NCBI GenBank assembly: GCA_023415545.1
Contig: JAEZKJ010000110.1
Coordinates: forward strand, 1 to 16,357
Source of the DNA: Bacteroidota bacterium
GTDB lineage: Bacteria; Bacteroidota; Bacteroidia; Bacteroidales; Bacteroidaceae
DNA: 16,357 bases
Reading direction: 5' to 3'
In this document: piece after piece, positions 8,152 through 15,170 of the stretch
Layout of the letters: each line of letters begins with the position of its first letter
How positions within the stretch are numbered: position 1 is the stretch's first letter
Translations under genes and position numbers: made by a program
The notes under the pieces: model-generated
Told to the model about the DNA's origin: nothing
The model's database searches: none
Seen by the model: the letters and a program-made list of their open reading frames with translations, nothing else

Positions 8152-9517
8152 TAGTTTCAAATCACTCTATTTTATAGGTGCAGGTGGTATTGGGATGAGT
8201 GCTTTGGTAAGATATTTCTTATCAAAGAATAAAAAAGTTGGTGGATACGACAAAACACCGAGTGAGTTGACAGATAAACTGATTGAAGAGGGGGCAGAAA
8301 TTCATTATCAAGATAATATAGAGATTGTTTCGGATGATTTTAAAGATCCGGAAACTACTCTTGTAATTTATACTCCGGCAATACCGGCCGATCATAGTGA
8401 GTTGTGCTATTTTAAAGAAAACAGCTTTCAAATTATGAAACGTTCCCAACTTTTGGGATTGATTACAAAAACATCAAAAGGTCTTTGTGTTGCAGGAACT
8501 CATGGAAAGACAACAACTTCTACAATGGCAGCCCACCTGCTACATAATTCTAAAGTTGAGTGTAATGCTTTTTTGGGAGGCATATCAAAAAATTACGGAA
8601 CCAATTTACTACTCTCGGATAAAAGTGATTATGTAGTTATTGAAGCTGATGAGTTTGATCGTTCATTCCACTGGCTAACACCATACATCTCTGTCATTAC
8701 ATCTACCGATGCTGATCACTTAGATATTTATGGAACTAAAGAGGAGTATCTTGAAAGTTTCCGTCACTATACATCATTAATTTCTAATGATGGTGCATTA
8801 ATTATTCACGAAGGACTCGAGATGAAGCCAGATGTACAAGCTGGTACACGAATATATAGCTACAGCCGTGAAAAAGGCGATTTCCATGCCGAAAATGTAC
8901 GTATAGGTAATGGCGATATATTCTTTGATTTCGTATCTCCATTTGGGAATATAAAAGATGTTCAACTAGGCGTTCCTATAGCAATAAATATTGATAATGG
9001 TATCGCTGCAATGGCAATAGCGCAGATGAGTGGTGCTTCAAATGAAGAGATAAAAGCTGCTATGGCTACATTTAAAGGTGTGGATAGACGTTTTGATTTT
9101 AAAATAAAAAATGATAACATTGTCTTTTTAAGTGACTATGCTCATCACCCTGCTGAAATCAAACAGAGCATTCTATCAATGAAAGCTTTATATAAAGATA
9201 AGAAGATATCTGCTGTATTCCAGCCTCATCTTTATACACGTACTCGTGATTTCTACCAAGAGTTTGCCGATAGTTTGTCTTTACTTGATGAAGTTATTAT
9301 AATTGATATATATCCAGCTCGCGAAAAACCTATAGAGGGAGTTACTAGTGAACTTATCTATAACAATCTTCGAAATGGAATGGAAAAATACATATGTAAA
9401 AAGGATGAATTATTAGATTTACTAAAAAATAAAGAGTTTCAAGTTTTGATGACCCTTGGTGCTGGTGACATTGATAATTTTGTTCCTGAAATTTGTGATA
9501 TTTTAAAAAATAGATGA
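8135..9517 (+). CDS. murC: UDP-N-acetylmuramate:L-alanine ligase MurC
   Basis: This enzyme catalyses the first amino-acid addition to UDP-MurNAc in the cytoplasm. From ATG 8135 the protein has 460 residues. It contains the UDP-binding loop FIGAGGIGMSAL at 13-24, the P-loop AGTHGKTT at 120-127, EADEFDRSF at 170-178, TDADHLDIYGT at 191-201, DYAHHPAEI at 334-342 and FQPHLYTRT at 362-370. The start is uncertain: ATG 8135 and ATG 8141 are two codons apart and both fit. An in-frame ATG at 8060 would add 25 residues with no family counterpart and lie deep inside murG, so I do not favour it. The end overlaps ftsQ in an ATGA junction, which makes this the only gene here with a TGA stop. Confidence 0.96.
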   Translation: MNMDVNSFKSLYFIGAGGIGMSALVRYFLSKNKKVGGYDKTPSELTDKLIEEGAEIHYQDNIEIVSDDFKDPETTLVIYTPAIPADHSELCYFKENSFQIMKRSQLLGLITKTSKGLCVAGTHGKTTTSTMAAHLLHNSKVECNAFLGGISKNYGTNLLLSDKSDYVVIEADEFDRSFHWLTPYISVITSTDADHLDIYGTKEEYLESFRHYTSLISNDGALIIHEGLEMKPDVQAGTRIYSYSREKGDFHAENVRIGNGDIFFDFVSPFGNIKDVQLGVPIAINIDNGIAAMAIAQMSGASNEEIKAAMATFKGVDRRFDFKIKNDNIVFLSDYAHHPAEIKQSILSMKALYKDKKISAVFQPHLYTRTRDFYQEFADSLSLLDEVIIIDIYPAREKPIEGVTSELIYNNLRNGMEKYICKKDELLDLLKNKEFQVLMTLGAGDIDNFVPEICDILKNR

Positions 9518-10251
9518 TTAAAAGAATTTTCATACTGCTGTTTCTTCTTATGATAACAAGCTACCTCGTGGTTGCTGTTACCATACTAAACGCTCGTCCC
9601 GTGGGTCAAAGATGTAACGGTGTGGAAGTATATATTGCCGATAGCATTGATTATGGGTTTATCACTAAAAAAAGTATTACTGATCATTTAAAGTCTAAAG
9701 GTCTTTTACCTTTAGGAATAGATATGAACAGTATTAATAGTAAGATTATAGAAAAAGAGTTGGCTCAATTGCCACTTGTCGATAACGTAGAATGTTACAA
9801 GACTATCAATCATAAGATAGCTATCGATATAAATCAAAGACTCCCTATAATGAGGGTTATGAGTAATAATGGTGAAAGATATTATGTAGATAGTAAGGCT
9901 AAAATAATGCCAATAGTTAAAACCCCTATTCATGTGCCTATCGTTACAGGATTCGTTGATAGGAATATGGCAAAAAATCAAATTTTTAAACTTGCTCAGT
10001 ATATCAATAATAACCCTTTTTGGAGGTCACAGGTAGAGCAAATTAATATTACTCCAACTAAAGAGGTTGAAATAGTACCAATGGTTGGCGATCATATAAT
10101 ATTTCTTGGGCGAGCCGAGGAATATGCTGATAAGTTTAAAAGGTTAAAAATTTTTTATGAGAAAGCTCTAAATGTTGTAGGATGGAATAAATATGACAGA
10201 ATAAGTTTAGAGTTCAGTAATCAAATAATTTGTACTAAAAAAGAGTTATAA
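9514..10251 (+). CDS. ftsQ: Cell division protein FtsQ (DivIB-like, POTRA domain)
   Basis: This single-pass inner-membrane protein links the cytoplasmic ring proteins to the periplasmic synthases FtsW and FtsI. The 245-residue sequence is weakly conserved. It has a short cytoplasmic N-terminus (MIKR), one membrane helix at about 4-26, a POTRA-like region at about 35-107 ending in KIAIDINQRLPI, and a beta-rich domain to about 240 with the YYVDSKAKIMP segment at 123-133. That last segment corresponds to the YLVDxxG-type motif of FtsQ and DivIB. The call rests on this architecture plus its position between murC and ftsA. ATG overlaps the murC TGA by 4 bp and ftsA starts 3 bp after the TAA, so tight coupling is likely. 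Confidence 0.88.
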   Translation: MIKRIFILLFLLMITSYLVVAVTILNARPVGQRCNGVEVYIADSIDYGFITKKSITDHLKSKGLLPLGIDMNSINSKIIEKELAQLPLVDNVECYKTINHKIAIDINQRLPIMRVMSNNGERYYVDSKAKIMPIVKTPIHVPIVTGFVDRNMAKNQIFKLAQYINNNPFWRSQVEQINITPTKEVEIVPMVGDHIIFLGRAEEYADKFKRLKIFYEKALNVVGWNKYDRISLEFSNQIICTKKEL

Positions 10252-10254
10252 TAT

Positions 10255-11802
10255 ATGGTATCAACTGATTTTATCGCAGCAATAGAACTGGGTTCATCAA
10301 AAGCGACAGGTATTGTAGGGAAGAAACATCCTGACGGCAGCATACAAATTATTGCAGTTGCCAGCGAGAAATCTTCCGAATTCATTAGAAAAGGAGTCAT
10401 ATACAATCTTGATAAAACATCTCAATGTATTAATTCATTAATAAAAAAACTTGAGAAATCTATCAATGATTCTATTGGAAGAGTCTATGTGGGTATAAGC
10501 GGGCAGTCGCTTAGAACAATACGTAATACAGAAATGCGTCATTTCGATGAAGAGACTAAAATTTCTCAGGAGTTGATTGATGCGATGATGGATAGCAATA
10601 GAGAGGTACCAATTATTGACCAAGAGATACTTGAGGTTGCCCCTCAAGAGTATAAAGTTGGTATCAATTATCTACCTGACCCTGTTGGTGTTCCTACTGA
10701 TCATATAGAAGGTCGTTTCTTGAATATAATTGCTAGGAACTCCTTAAAGATGAATATTGATAATTGCTTTGATCAATCAAATATTGAAATTGTCGATTAT
10801 ATTACTCAACCTATTGCTGTTGCCAATGCTGTTCTTACTAATAGTGAGAAGAGATCGGGATGTATGCTGGTAGACTTTGGAGCCGATACTACTACTGTTT
10901 CTCTTTTCAAGAATAATATTCTCCGACATCTGGCTGTTATACCATTAGGAGGTAATAACATTACAAAAGATATATGTAGTCAATTTATTGAGGAGGAAGA
11001 GGCAGAAGAATTAAAGGTAAAATATGGATATGCATATTATGAACCTTCCGAGAAAGATGCTGACAAAGTTTATAAAATAGAGAATAAATGTTCTATTGAA
11101 GCTTCTCTACTTCAAGATATTATTGAGGCTCGATTGAATGAAATTCTTGCTAATGTTTGGAATCAAGTATATCTCTCTGGATATTCTGATAAACTTTTGG
11201 CTGGAGCTGTTCTTACAGGTGGTGGAGCAAACATGAAGAATATTGAAGAAGCATTCACTAAATTCACCAAGATAGATAAAGTTCGTGTGGCAAAAGATAC
11301 TCAGTTCGCTTTAAACGGAGCTGTTGAGATGAAGAGAGATGGTACACATATAGGTATTGCATCTATTCTTGCTGCAGGAAAAGAGGGATGTATTAAGGAG
11401 AAAGCATCTCAACCAAACATAAATAATGATGTGGTATCCGACCTGTTTAGTGATAGTGATGAAAGAAAAGCTAAACCATTAACTGACTCTGTTGAGAAAA
11501 GAGCAGCCGAAAGAAGAGCAGCCGAGGAAGAGAAAAGAAGAAAAGATGAGGAATTGAAGAGAAAGAATGCAGATTTCAATGCTCTTATAATTAAGATTGA
11601 AGAACTGAAAGGTAAACAAGAATACAAAGAGGCTCTTTCACTTTTGAAAAAAGCCGAAGCAATTAATCTACCGGAGAGGAAAGAGCAGATAAAAAATCTT
11701 TATCAAGAGATCAAAAAACTTAAATCAGGTCCAAGTTTTATAACTAGGATTACTAATAAGATTTCTGCTATTTCTGAAGAGATTCTTAAAGAGGAAAAAT
11801 AA
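10255..11802 (+). CDS. ftsA: Cell division protein FtsA (actin-like FtsZ anchor) with long C-terminal extension
   Basis: FtsA tethers FtsZ filaments to the inner membrane and recruits later division proteins. The 515-residue protein has the actin fold: phosphate-1 loop AAIELGSSKATG at 8-19, the FtsA-specific 1C subdomain at about 84-165, phosphate-2 loop LVDFGADTTTV at 205-215, LGGNNITKDI at 231-240 and the adenosine motif LTGGGANM at 320-327. It is about 95 residues longer than E. coli FtsA (420). The extra part lies after about 385 and contains a strongly charged, probably helical segment at 411-490 rich in Lys, Glu, Arg and Ala. The last stretch, FITRITNKISAISEEIL at 495-511, resembles the amphipathic membrane-targeting helix of FtsA. 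The gene sits 3 bp after ftsQ and 33 bp before ftsZ. Confidence 0.95.
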   Translation: MVSTDFIAAIELGSSKATGIVGKKHPDGSIQIIAVASEKSSEFIRKGVIYNLDKTSQCINSLIKKLEKSINDSIGRVYVGISGQSLRTIRNTEMRHFDEETKISQELIDAMMDSNREVPIIDQEILEVAPQEYKVGINYLPDPVGVPTDHIEGRFLNIIARNSLKMNIDNCFDQSNIEIVDYITQPIAVANAVLTNSEKRSGCMLVDFGADTTTVSLFKNNILRHLAVIPLGGNNITKDICSQFIEEEEAEELKVKYGYAYYEPSEKDADKVYKIENKCSIEASLLQDIIEARLNEILANVWNQVYLSGYSDKLLAGAVLTGGGANMKNIEEAFTKFTKIDKVRVAKDTQFALNGAVEMKRDGTHIGIASILAAGKEGCIKEKASQPNINNDVVSDLFSDSDERKAKPLTDSVEKRAAERRAAEEEKRRKDEELKRKNADFNALIIKIEELKGKQEYKEALSLLKKAEAINLPERKEQIKNLYQEIKKLKSGPSFITRITNKISAISEEILKEEK

Positions 11803-11835
11803 AAAAACATCAACTTATATATAATTATTAAGATT

Positions 11836-13149
11836 ATGTCTGATGAAATTATAATGCCATTCGACTTCCAAGCAGATTCACCAAGTATTATTAAAGTAAT
11901 TGGTGTTGGTGGAGGAGGTGGCAACGCCGTAAACCATATGTATAAAGAAGGTATCCACGATGTTACTTTCGTTGTGTGCAATACCGATAATCAAGCTTTG
12001 GCCGAGTCACCTGTACCTGTCAAACTTCAACTAGGTAGCGAGGGACTAGGTGCCGGTAACCGTCCTGAACGTGCTAGAGAAGCAGCACAGGAGAGCATTG
12101 AAGATGTTAAAAACATGCTTAACGACGGATGCAAAATGGTATTCATTACTGCTGGTATGGGTGGTGGTACAGGAACAGGTGCTGCTCCTATTATTGCCAG
12201 TACGGCTAAAGATATGGATATTCTTACTGTTGGAATTGTTACTATACCTTTCCTTTTCGAAGGAAATAAAAAAATTGACCAGGCTCTCGATGGTGTAGAA
12301 CAGATGAGTAAACATGTTGACGCTCTTCTTGTTATTAACAATGAGCGCTTGAGAGATATCTATTCCGACGTAAGTGTGCTAAATGCATTTGGAAAAGCTG
12401 ATGATACTTTATCTATTGCTGCAAAAAGTATTGCAGAAATAATAACTATCAGAGGAAAAATTAACCTTGACTTCAACGACGTAAAAACTGTTCTTAAAAA
12501 TGGTGGAGTAGCCATCATGAGTACCGGTTACGGAGCTGGTGAAAACCGCGTAAGTCAAGCTATAAATGATGCTTTACACTCGCCTTTACTAAACAATAAC
12601 GATATATTCAATTCAAAGAAAATACTTTTCAATATATCGTATAGTACTAAGAGTGAACTTATGATGGAAGAGATGAACGAAGTTCATGACTTTATGAGTA
12701 AGTTTGGTAGAGATGTTGAAACTAAATGGGGCCTTTATATTGACGAATCTCTTGAGGATAAAGTGAAATTTACTGTTCTTGCTACCGGATTTGGCATTAA
12801 AGATATTCCAGGAATGGACAATATGCTCAATAAACGCACTATTGAAGAGCAAAAGAGAATAGAGGCTCTTGAAGAGGAGGAACAGCGTAAGGATGAGAGA
12901 CGTGAGGGATATTATGGTGAGAGTACAAGTTCGGCCGGTAAAAAAAGAAGACGTTACAATGTATATATTTTCTCACTTGAAGATCTTGATAATGATGATA
13001 TCATCAGTATGGTTGAAACAACTCCTACGTATCAACGTTCGAAAACTGTACTCGAAAGTATACATTCAAAAGCTGTTTCCGATATAGAGGTGTTCGAGGA
13101 TAAAGAGATTGATAACGAAATGAATACAATAACATTTAATGTACAATAA
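11836..13149 (+). CDS. ftsZ: Cell division GTPase FtsZ
   Basis: FtsZ is the tubulin-like GTPase that forms the cytokinetic ring. The 437-residue sequence has the N-terminal glycine loop VGGGGGNAVNHM at 24-35, the tubulin signature GGGTGTG at 109-115, and the T7 loop NLDFNDV at 210-216, whose Asp212 and Asp215 drive GTP hydrolysis in the neighbouring subunit. The globular core ends near 325. A short charged linker with KR and EEE blocks (333-373) precedes a tail. The tail has a conserved-looking acidic part (SLEDLDNDDI at 380-389), a segment TPTYQRSKTV at 396-405 that may be the FtsA-binding peptide (IPxFLR-type in E. coli), and then about 32 further residues. A C-terminal peptide not at the extreme end is unlike E. 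coli. ATG at 11836 gives the family-length N-terminus. Stop is TAA. Confidence 0.97.
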   Translation: MSDEIIMPFDFQADSPSIIKVIGVGGGGGNAVNHMYKEGIHDVTFVVCNTDNQALAESPVPVKLQLGSEGLGAGNRPERAREAAQESIEDVKNMLNDGCKMVFITAGMGGGTGTGAAPIIASTAKDMDILTVGIVTIPFLFEGNKKIDQALDGVEQMSKHVDALLVINNERLRDIYSDVSVLNAFGKADDTLSIAAKSIAEIITIRGKINLDFNDVKTVLKNGGVAIMSTGYGAGENRVSQAINDALHSPLLNNNDIFNSKKILFNISYSTKSELMMEEMNEVHDFMSKFGRDVETKWGLYIDESLEDKVKFTVLATGFGIKDIPGMDNMLNKRTIEEQKRIEALEEEEQRKDERREGYYGESTSSAGKKRRRYNVYIFSLEDLDNDDIISMVETTPTYQRSKTVLESIHSKAVSDIEVFEDKEIDNEMNTITFNVQ

Positions 13150-13150
13150 G

Positions 13151-13600
13151 ATGGATTTATTTGATGTAATAAGCAATGATATAAAAGAGGCTATGAAGGC
13201 TAAAGATAAAGTGGCCTTGGAAGCATTAAGAAACATAAAAAAATATTTTTTAGAAGCTAAAACTGCTCCTGGAGCTAATGATACTCTATCGGATGATGCT
13301 GCACTTAAAATAATGCAGAAGTTGGTTAAGCAGGGAAAAGACTCGGCTGCTTTATATAAAGAACAGGGCCGAGAAGAGTTAGCTAATGAAGAGCTTGCTC
13401 AAGTAGCTGTTATTGAAAAATATCTTCCTAAACAGATGAGCAATGAAGAACTTGAAGCTGCTCTTAAAGAGATTATTGCTAATGTTGGTGCTGTGGGACC
13501 TCAAGATATGGGTAAGGTTATGGGCGTAGCAACAAAAACTCTTGCAGGTAAAGCTGAAGGTAGAGCTATTTCAGCAAAAGTTAAGGAACTATTAAGCTAA
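13151..13600 (+). CDS. yqeY: GatB/YqeY domain protein
   Basis: This is a small stand-alone protein of the YqeY family, homologous to the C-terminal tRNA-binding domain of the GatB amidotransferase subunit. Its cellular role is not firmly established. ATG 13151 gives 149 residues beginning MDLFDVISNDIKEAMKAKDK, the usual family start. An in-frame ATG at 13139 would overlap ftsZ by 11 bp and add four atypical residues. Family landmarks are ALEALRNIK at about 24-32, a charged middle region, YLPKQMSNEEL at about 90-100, and a glycine-bearing end (MGKVMGVATKTLAGKAEGR). It starts 1 bp after the ftsZ stop, so it belongs to the dcw transcript, and a terminator hairpin follows within 35 bp. A link to ftsZ is known from Bacteroidota gene order; any division function is inference. 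Confidence 0.93.
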   Translation: MDLFDVISNDIKEAMKAKDKVALEALRNIKKYFLEAKTAPGANDTLSDDAALKIMQKLVKQGKDSAALYKEQGREELANEELAQVAVIEKYLPKQMSNEELEAALKEIIANVGAVGPQDMGKVMGVATKTLAGKAEGRAISAKVKELLS

Positions 13601-13633
13601 TAGCATAGTAAACAAGCATATTTATAAAATAGC

Positions 13634-13677
13634 AAAACCATCTTTCTCTAATATTTTTAGCGAAAGATGGTTTTTTT
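13634..13677 (+). terminator. Intrinsic terminator of the dcw operon, shared with recO
   Basis: A 13-bp perfect stem pairs 13634-13646 (AAAACCATCTTTC) with 13662-13674 (GAAAGATGGTTTT). One T/C mismatch follows, then an inner CTAA/TTAG stem and a TATTT loop. Seven T residues at 13671-13677 give the classic tail on the + strand after yqeY. The recO stop codon begins 2 bp beyond the hairpin on the opposite strand, and the four A residues at 13634-13637 supply a shorter U-tract for minus-strand transcripts. A bidirectional terminator between convergent genes is the simplest reading. Confidence 0.9.
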
Positions 13678-13678
13678 A

Positions 13679-14404
13679 TTAAGAGAAAACTTCTTTAAGA
13701 ACATCAACAGATTTCAGAATTGGGAAATCGGGAAGATGAAACCTATAATAATCATTTATTATTGTCAAGCAGCTAATTCTTTGTGCCCTATTCATTTTAA
13801 AAAGATGCATAGTTTCATAATTCATCCTTAGTAGCATACGGATATGAGCTGCATATTCCGGGTCGAGATAGGCGCCACTTAAAGGCTGACCCTTAGTAAA
13901 GCAACTATTAACCATATCAAAATAGCAACCATCCTCATAATCATCCACATTTGGATAAAAGCCTAAAAATTTTGTCAATTTAAAAAGAAAGACTAGATGG
14001 AAATTTGAGAAATTGTCTCTACACTCGTCAAACCACTTTATAGAGTTTTCTATATATGAGTATAAAAAAGTATCATGTGACTCTTCACGTAGAGCATGAT
14101 TGAGAAAATCGGATATAAATAGGGCAATTGCTACTTTATAGGGGTCATAAGGAATTGAAACAAAAGGAATATACGATTTTGCATTCTTTATGGTGTAAAT
14201 ATGTTTTGTATCACGGAAATCAGCCTCTAGCTCTATCATTGAGAGTGGTTGAAAAAGATTATTTTTAACTCCTGTTTTTTTGCTCTTTGGAATGCGAACA
14301 AGAAAAGAGCATCTGCCTCGCTCACGAGTAAAAATATTAGCTATATTGAAATTATCATTGTACTTTATAACATGTATAACGATACCATTGATTTTCTGTA
14401 GCAT
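13679..14404 (-). CDS. recO: DNA repair protein RecO
   Basis: RecO is a recombination mediator that helps load RecA onto SSB-coated single-stranded DNA in the RecFOR pathway. The 241-residue protein has the family layout. An N-terminal OB-fold spans about 1-80 and starts MLQKINGIVIHVIKYND, with the FTRERGRCSFLV strand region at about 25-36 and LFQPLSMIELE at about 50-60. A helical C-terminal domain follows, with YDPYKVAIALFISDFL at about 86-101, the SNFHLVFLFKLTKFLGFYPN stretch at about 132-151, and MRMNYETMHLFKMNRAQR toward the end. These resemble RecO of Bacteroides closely. I do not see the zinc-finger cysteine set found in some RecO proteins. It is transcribed toward yqeY and divergently from tRNA-Glu. 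Confidence 0.95.
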   Translation of the reverse strand: MLQKINGIVIHVIKYNDNFNIANIFTRERGRCSFLVRIPKSKKTGVKNNLFQPLSMIELEADFRDTKHIYTIKNAKSYIPFVSIPYDPYKVAIALFISDFLNHALREESHDTFLYSYIENSIKWFDECRDNFSNFHLVFLFKLTKFLGFYPNVDDYEDGCYFDMVNSCFTKGQPLSGAYLDPEYAAHIRMLLRMNYETMHLFKMNRAQRISCLTIINDYYRFHLPDFPILKSVDVLKEVFS

Positions 14405-14439
14405 AAATAAATAGTATTGTTTTGAATAAGTGAGTAATG

Positions 14440-14447
14440 CAAATATA
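14440..14447 (-). promoter_or_regulatory. Candidate recO promoter (-7 box TATATTTG on the minus strand)
   Basis: Reading the minus strand, TATATTTG matches the Bacteroides -7 consensus TAnnTTTG. It lies about 36 bp upstream of the recO start codon, leaving a leader of roughly 30 nt. No TTTG sits at the expected -33 spacing, so support is partial. It is arranged back to back with the tRNA-Glu promoter. Confidence 0.45.
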
Positions 14448-14498
14448 GGCTAAATATCCTTTTTTTTAGATGAAAAAGAGATTTTTTCTTGCTAAATA

Positions 14499-14529
14499 TT
14501 TGCCATTTATAAAATAGTTTATACCTTTG
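14499..14529 (+). promoter_or_regulatory. Promoter of the tRNA-Glu-rpsT unit (TTTG-N19-TACCTTTG)
   Basis: TTTG at 14499-14502 and TACCTTTG at 14522-14529 are separated by exactly 19 bp. This is a full match to the known Bacteroides primary-sigma promoter pattern TTTG-N19-TAnnTTTG. The predicted start is near 14535, about 60 nt before the tRNA. It is the best promoter in the window, fitting a unit that must be strongly expressed. Confidence 0.85.
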
Positions 14530-14551
14530 CATCCGCTAATGAGAAATAATT

Positions 14552-14597
14552 TCTTCAACCATTTATAAGGGTGAATCTGAAGAGGTTATAAATTGGT
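14552..14597 (+). promoter_or_regulatory. Leader with two interleaved pairings reaching into the tRNA 5' end
   Basis: Between the promoter and the tRNA, TCTTCA at 14552-14557 can pair with TGAAGA at 14578-14583. The adjacent ACCATTTATAA at 14558-14568 can pair with TTATAAATTGGT at 14586-14597 (11 bp with one bulged T). The second pairing uses the first three bases of the mature tRNA. The order of arms makes the two helices either a pseudoknot or alternatives. The pairings are read directly from the sequence; any function is inference, and AT-rich matches of this length can arise by chance. Confidence 0.3.
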
Positions 14598-14666
14598 CCG
14601 TTCGTATATCGGTTAGTACTCAAGATTTTCATTCTTGCAAGGGGGGTTCGATTCCCCCACGGACTA
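14595..14666 (+). tRNA. tRNA-Glu (anticodon UUC)
   Basis: The cloverleaf folds cleanly. The acceptor stem GGTCCGT pairs with ACGGACT, with a G1-U72 wobble and discriminator A at 14666. T8 is present. The D arm is GTAT/GTAC. The anticodon stem CAAGA/TCTTG closes the loop TTTTCAT, with anticodon TTC reading GAA and GAG codons. The T arm is GGGGG/CCCCC around TTCGATT. The CCA end is not encoded (ACA follows), so it is added after transcription. It is 72 nt long, lies downstream of a near-consensus promoter and precedes rpsT by 43 bp with no promoter between, so cotranscription is likely. Confidence 0.97.
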
Positions 14667-14709
14667 CAAAAAAAATAAACAATAACAATAAAATTAAAGA
14701 TTAGTCGAA

Positions 14710-14964
14710 ATGGCAAATCATAAATCATCAATTAAGAGAATTAGACAGGAAGAGAAGAGAAGACTTCATAACAGATATTATGCAAAAACAATGCGTAACG
14801 CTGTTAAAAAACTTCGTGCAACTACTGACAAGGCAGAAGCTGTTGCTATGTATCCTAGCGTTCAAAAAATGTTGGATAAACTTGCTAAGAGAAACATTAT
14901 CCACAAGAACAAAGCTGCTAATTTGAAATCTAAATTGGCTGTTTACATTGGCAAACTAGCTTAA
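14710..14964 (+). CDS. rpsT: 30S ribosomal protein bS20
   Basis: bS20 is a primary 16S rRNA-binding protein of the small subunit. The 84-residue basic sequence begins MANHKSSIKRIRQEEKRR, the standard family N-terminus, and has the helical pattern of S20 with MRNAVKKLR at 28-36, a KMLDKLAKRNIIHKNKAANLKSKL region at about 53-76 and a short C-terminal tail. Length is normal (E. coli 87). The start follows a 43-bp A-rich gap after tRNA-Glu that contains no -7 box, so the message is probably released from a tRNA-mRNA transcript by tRNA 3' processing. No Shine-Dalgarno sequence is present. A hairpin terminator follows about 20 bp after the TAA. Confidence 0.97.
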   Translation: MANHKSSIKRIRQEEKRRLHNRYYAKTMRNAVKKLRATTDKAEAVAMYPSVQKMLDKLAKRNIIHKNKAANLKSKLAVYIGKLA

Positions 14965-14982
14965 GTTCCGTCTTAAACTAAA

Positions 14983-15026
14983 AAAGATAAAACAGGTTGA
15001 ATTTTTTAATTCAGCCTTTTGTCTTT
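14983..15026 (+). terminator. Terminator after rpsT
   Basis: A 10-bp stem pairs AGGTTGAATT at 14994-15003 with AATTCAGCCT at 15008-15017 (one G-U pair) around a TTTT loop. A TTTT run ends the right arm at 15017-15020. The flanks can extend the pairing: AAAGATAAAA at 14983-14992 opposes TTTTGTCTTT at 15017-15026 with one wobble. It closes the tRNA-Glu-rpsT unit. Confidence 0.8.
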
Positions 15027-15052
15027 GTATAGTATTGAGTTTCTTTTTATAT

Positions 15053-15079
15053 CCCTTTATCCCCTACTCATTCCCCCCC
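15053..15079. other. C-rich tract, potential G-quadruplex on the minus strand
   Basis: Runs of three, four and seven C residues (15053-15055, 15061-15064, 15073-15079) stand in otherwise AT-rich DNA. On the minus strand this gives G7-N8-G4-N5-G3. The G7 run could supply two G-tracts of a quadruplex, although the 8-nt loop is slightly longer than the usual limit of 7. Confidence 0.4.
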
Positions 15080-15112
15080 TATTATTTAATTTAAAAAGAT
15101 CAAGAATTATTC

Positions 15113-15139
15113 ATGTAATAAGTTTAAGAAATATTACAT
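15113..15139. repeat. Inverted repeat, 8-bp arms
   Basis: ATGTAATA at 15113-15120 and TATTACAT at 15132-15139 are perfect inverted copies around an 11-nt spacer. No T-run follows, so it is not an obvious terminator. It is the first of four dyads in a row. Confidence 0.6.
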
Positions 15140-15144
15140 TTTCA

Positions 15145-15170
15145 TAAACTAATCTTCAAATTATAGTTTA
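15145..15170. repeat. Inverted repeat, 7-bp arms
   Basis: TAAACTA at 15145-15151 and TAGTTTA at 15164-15170 are perfect inverted copies around a 12-nt spacer. The right arm abuts the tandem repeat that starts at 15171. Confidence 0.5.

Noticed and set aside
12027..12341. Overlapping open frames on both strands within ftsZ
   Set aside because: They cover the most conserved GTP-binding part of ftsZ. Their glycine/proline-rich patterns are by-products of that coding sequence.
13139..13150. Upstream ATG that would extend YqeY by four residues into ftsZ
   Set aside because: The family usually begins at the MDLFD-like segment, which starts at ATG 13151, directly after the ftsZ stop.
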